Shown here in pieces: positions 37,456-39,493 of a stretch of DNA of 39,493 nucleotides. The stretch comes from a virus. A program made the position numbers and the translations under genes. Under the pieces are notes generated by a model that saw nothing but the letters and a program-made list of their open reading frames with translations, was not told the origin of the DNA and did no database searches. The stretch spans positions 1-39,493 of the IMG/VR virus record IMGVR_UViG_3300021440_000063. One strand, 5' to 3'. Position 1 is the stretch's first letter, and each line of letters starts with the position of its first letter.

Positions 37456-38936
37456 CAGGTGAGCGCCGCGGTCCATTTCCACACCCCGGCCGTGTACACG
37501 CCGACCTTGTTGGTCGAGGTGTCGTAGTAGAAGGGCACCCGGCCAGCCGGTGTGACTGCGGGCGTGCCTGGTACGCCGGCGCCGGACGGCATGTAGTGGA
37601 AGCCGTTGGTCATCGCCGCGGCGCCGGCCTTGCCGTACACGTTGCCGTCAATGTCGACCCTCAGGCCTTCGGTCATCGTGGCCAGGGTGCCGGCGCCGGC
37701 CGGTGCGCCTGCGGCCTTGGTGTAGACGTGGAACCCGCCGGTGTCGAACTTGCACGTGACCGCCACGTCGCTGATGGCCTTGTTGTCCGTCTGCGGGTTG
37801 TAGTTGTAGCCCAGGTGCGGATAGTCCAGCGAAGTCAGCGCCCCGATCATGAAGGGCACCGACGGGTTCACCGTGAACAGGTTGTTCACTTGCAGCGGGC
37901 TGCCGAAGAACGACGGGGCACCCTGTTGCGTCACGTAGATCGGGTAGTTGGCAACGCTGCCCTTGGTCTGCAGCGGGATGTAGATCCCGTAGTTGTAGTC
38001 CACCGTCCCGCCGCCCACCGGGTTGAAGCAGAACAGGCCGTAGTTGTTCGTCGCGTTGCCGCTGTTGAACGTCGGCGAGGACACGAAGTTGTAGACGTGC
38101 AGCAGCGAGCCGCCGCTGCGGCTGACGGTCGGCCTGGCCTGGAAGCCGGCGATGTGGTCATTCGTGCCGGCGCCGCTCGACGTGATCGCGGCGTCGAAGC
38201 TGGCGTAGCTGTTGGCCGTGCGCCCGAAGGTGGTCTGATCCCTGAACCCGTGGCCGTCCAGCACGCCGGCCGACAACGTGCGCGCCGCGCGGAACACCGC
38301 GTCGGGCGTGCCGGTGTCGTCGGTGTTCGTGCCCTCGAACCGCGGCGACTGGATGCGCACGTTCGCCACCACGTTGTCGCTGCCGTCGATGGCCAGGCCG
38401 CGGGCGATGTAGGCGGCCAGCGCCGCCGCCGTGCCGTCGCCGACCGCGGCCATCACCGGATTGCCGCTGCTATCGAACGCCAGGAACAACCCGGCGCGAC
38501 TGGCTGCGGCCGGCAGCAGAGGAAGCCCACCGATCTCGGGCACGCGCAGGGCCTGTACAACGCCCACCACGCCAAGCTGCTGCAGCAGGATCGTCAGCCG
38601 ATCCAGCGCCCCCTCGATGACCTTGGGAAAGAAGCCCCCGCCGTTCGTCAGCGACACCGGCTGCGTTGCCGGCACTGCGCTGGAGATGTTCAGCCGGTAG
38701 CCGATGGGGAGAACGGACGCCAGGTTGACGGTGCCGCCCGGAGAAACGTCCTGGTCGGCATTGAGGGTGACGCTGTAGCCGGACGACAGCACCAGCGTGC
38801 TGATGACGCCCACAGTGTCCGTGCTGGTCACCAGCAGGTCGCTGCCCTGGAAGACTTTGAAGGTGAACGGGTAGACGCTGACGGCACCCGTGCCGGTGTA
38901 GGGGCCGGCGGTCCGGGCTGAGGTGGCGATGGTCAT
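37455..38936 (-). CDS. Tail fibre protein with T7 gp17-type N-terminus
   Basis: This 493-residue protein has residues ~1-115 that follow the T7 fibre attachment domain pattern: YPFTFKVFQGSDLLVTSTDT, SGYSVTLNADQDVSPGGTVNLASVLPIGYRLNISSAVPATQP. The shaft and tip are Gly/Asn/Thr/Ser-rich (EGTNTDDTGTPDAVF, NATNNYGLFCFNPVGGG). The C-terminus is PAGRVPFYYDTSTNKVGVYTAGVWKW. It has no DGR variable repeat. It follows the gp16-like gene across a 63-bp gap that contains a GGTGCACCTGA repeat and a GACTGCCGGCAGTC palindrome, possibly a promoter or processing site. Confidence 0.85.
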   Translation of the reverse strand: MTIATSARTAGPYTGTGAVSVYPFTFKVFQGSDLLVTSTDTVGVISTLVLSSGYSVTLNADQDVSPGGTVNLASVLPIGYRLNISSAVPATQPVSLTNGGGFFPKVIEGALDRLTILLQQLGVVGVVQALRVPEIGGLPLLPAAASRAGLFLAFDSSGNPVMAAVGDGTAAALAAYIARGLAIDGSDNVVANVRIQSPRFEGTNTDDTGTPDAVFRAARTLSAGVLDGHGFRDQTTFGRTANSYASFDAAITSSGAGTNDHIAGFQARPTVSRSGGSLLHVYNFVSSPTFNSGNATNNYGLFCFNPVGGGTVDYNYGIYIPLQTKGSVANYPIYVTQQGAPSFFGSPLQVNNLFTVNPSVPFMIGALTSLDYPHLGYNYNPQTDNKAISDVAVTCKFDTGGFHVYTKAAGAPAGAGTLATMTEGLRVDIDGNVYGKAGAAAMTNGFHYMPSGAGVPGTPAVTPAGRVPFYYDTSTNKVGVYTAGVWKWTAALT

Positions 38937-38987
38937 GCGCTGCTGGCTCCTGATGGACTGCCGGCAGTCTCAGCCGCGGCGCCTATG

Positions 38988-38998
38988 TCAGGTGCACC
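38988..38998 (-). repeat. GGTGCACCTGA repeat, copy 4
   Basis: Lies in the gap between the giant protein stop (39000) and the tail fibre start (38936), followed by a 14-bp palindrome GACTGCCGGCAGTC. It is intergenic. Confidence 0.65.
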
Positions 38999-38999
38999 G

Positions 39000-39493
39000 C
39001 TACCGCTGCTCCTGGAAGCCGAACACCAGTGCGGCCGGGTTCTGGGTCTTGCCCTCGTTCAGCGCCTTCGCACCCGTAACCGTGCGATTGATCTGCGCCG
39101 TGGGCAGGCCGAACACGCCGCCCAGCAGGTTCAGGAACGACTTTCGGAAGGCGTCATCAAACTCGCCCTGCTGCGCCTGCTTGGCGAACTGCACACTGTC
39201 GCCAACCACGCGCAGGCCGGCCGGGCCGCCATAGTCGCGCACATGGTCCTCCAGCCCTGCCACCGCCTTGCCGGCCGTGGAGAACTCGCGCACCAGGGCG
39301 AACAGGCCGATGAGGTAATCCAGCTGCGCGGCCAGCAGCTTCTTGATCGTCTTCTCCTCGTCGTCACCCGGGTCGCCCGGCGTCAGCGCATCCTTCAGCA
39401 GCACGCCCAGCACGGCCGGCACGGAGTACAGCAGCAGCATGTCGGCCGCCAGCTTGGCCCGGCCCTTGGTCGTATTCTCCGACGTGGCCGCCT
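39000..39493 (-). CDS. C-terminal end of the giant polyvalent protein (partial, enters from the window edge)
   Basis: The frame is open from the right edge to a TAG at 39000. It holds a hydrophobic stretch (MLLLYSVPAVLGVLL), an acidic turn and an amphipathic tail ending FGFQEQR. The last 8 bases of the window equal the first 8. If the ends are merged there, the frame reading off base 1 continues in register into this segment, giving ...NIGYTQAATSENTTKG. It is therefore the last ~161 residues of the protein that starts at 5724. Without merging, the two frames do not match. The tail fibre gene follows 63 bp downstream, as gene 17 follows gene 16 in T7. Confidence 0.8.
   Translation of the reverse strand, partial: AATSENTTKGRAKLAADMLLLYSVPAVLGVLLKDALTPGDPGDDEEKTIKKLLAAQLDYLIGLFALVREFSTAGKAVAGLEDHVRDYGGPAGLRVVGDSVQFAKQAQQGEFDDAFRKSFLNLLGGVFGLPTAQINRTVTGAKALNEGKTQNPAALVFGFQEQR

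Noticed and set aside
37455-38936. Tail fibre as a third DGR target
   Set aside because: No segment similar to the TR or to the SYAW...KSYAG core is present in the fibre.

Overview
The window looks like an essentially complete genome of a temperate podovirus or prophage with a T7-like virion module. Many proteins resemble those of Bordetella phage BPP-1 and its relatives: Bbp19-like, Bbp16-like cement, portal and capsid. Base composition is strongly GC-rich and genes overlap by 1-20 nt with few gaps. The phage most likely infects a GC-rich betaproteobacterium (Burkholderiales); this host guess is inference from gene content. No host genes, tRNA, rRNA or CRISPR array were seen. The last 8 bases repeat the first 8, and joining the ends through this overlap restores a ~2069-residue reading frame. 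I therefore read the window as a circular (or circularly permuted) molecule of about 39,485 bp.

There is one immunity switch and two transcription directions. At 26.57-26.64 kb a leftward Cro/YdaS-type gene and a rightward CI-like repressor diverge around a 17-bp palindromic operator placed between a -35 and a -10 box. The same operator lies inside a second promoter at 27.88-27.91 kb. The leftward transcript from 26.6 kb runs through small early genes, replication genes (DUF1376 protein, DnaB-like ATPase, RuvC-like resolvase, two HNH genes) and the terminases. It then covers the portal, staple, a NodB-like deacetylase, scaffold, capsid and cement, a terminator at 11.3 kb, gp11- to gp16-like tail and ejection proteins, and across the ends the tail fibre and membrane (lysis?) proteins. 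It ends at a strong terminator at 36.5 kb.

The rightward arm carries the repressor with a lipoprotein, possibly a lysogenic exclusion factor, followed by a terminator. The second promoter then drives small membrane peptides, RecT, a YqaJ exonuclease fusion, a NinB-like protein, a C5-methyltransferase and a diversity-generating retroelement (DGR). The DGR has two small lectin-fold target genes ending in variable repeats (VR1, VR2), an Avd gene, an adenine-rich template repeat (TR) and a reverse transcriptase. All 21 TR-to-VR differences inside the aligned cores fall on template adenines, apart from one shared C-to-T.

The most striking oddity is at about 36.10 kb. The reverse transcriptase stops before its catalytic palm and runs into the N-terminal part of a tyrosine integrase on the opposite strand, which is also truncated. 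A single junction has therefore removed the 3' halves of both genes: the DGR has left its mutational record but cannot work in cis, and the phage cannot integrate with this integrase. The integrase start is flanked by a cluster of ATGGCCCC repeats that may mark the attachment region. No endolysin gene was recognised.
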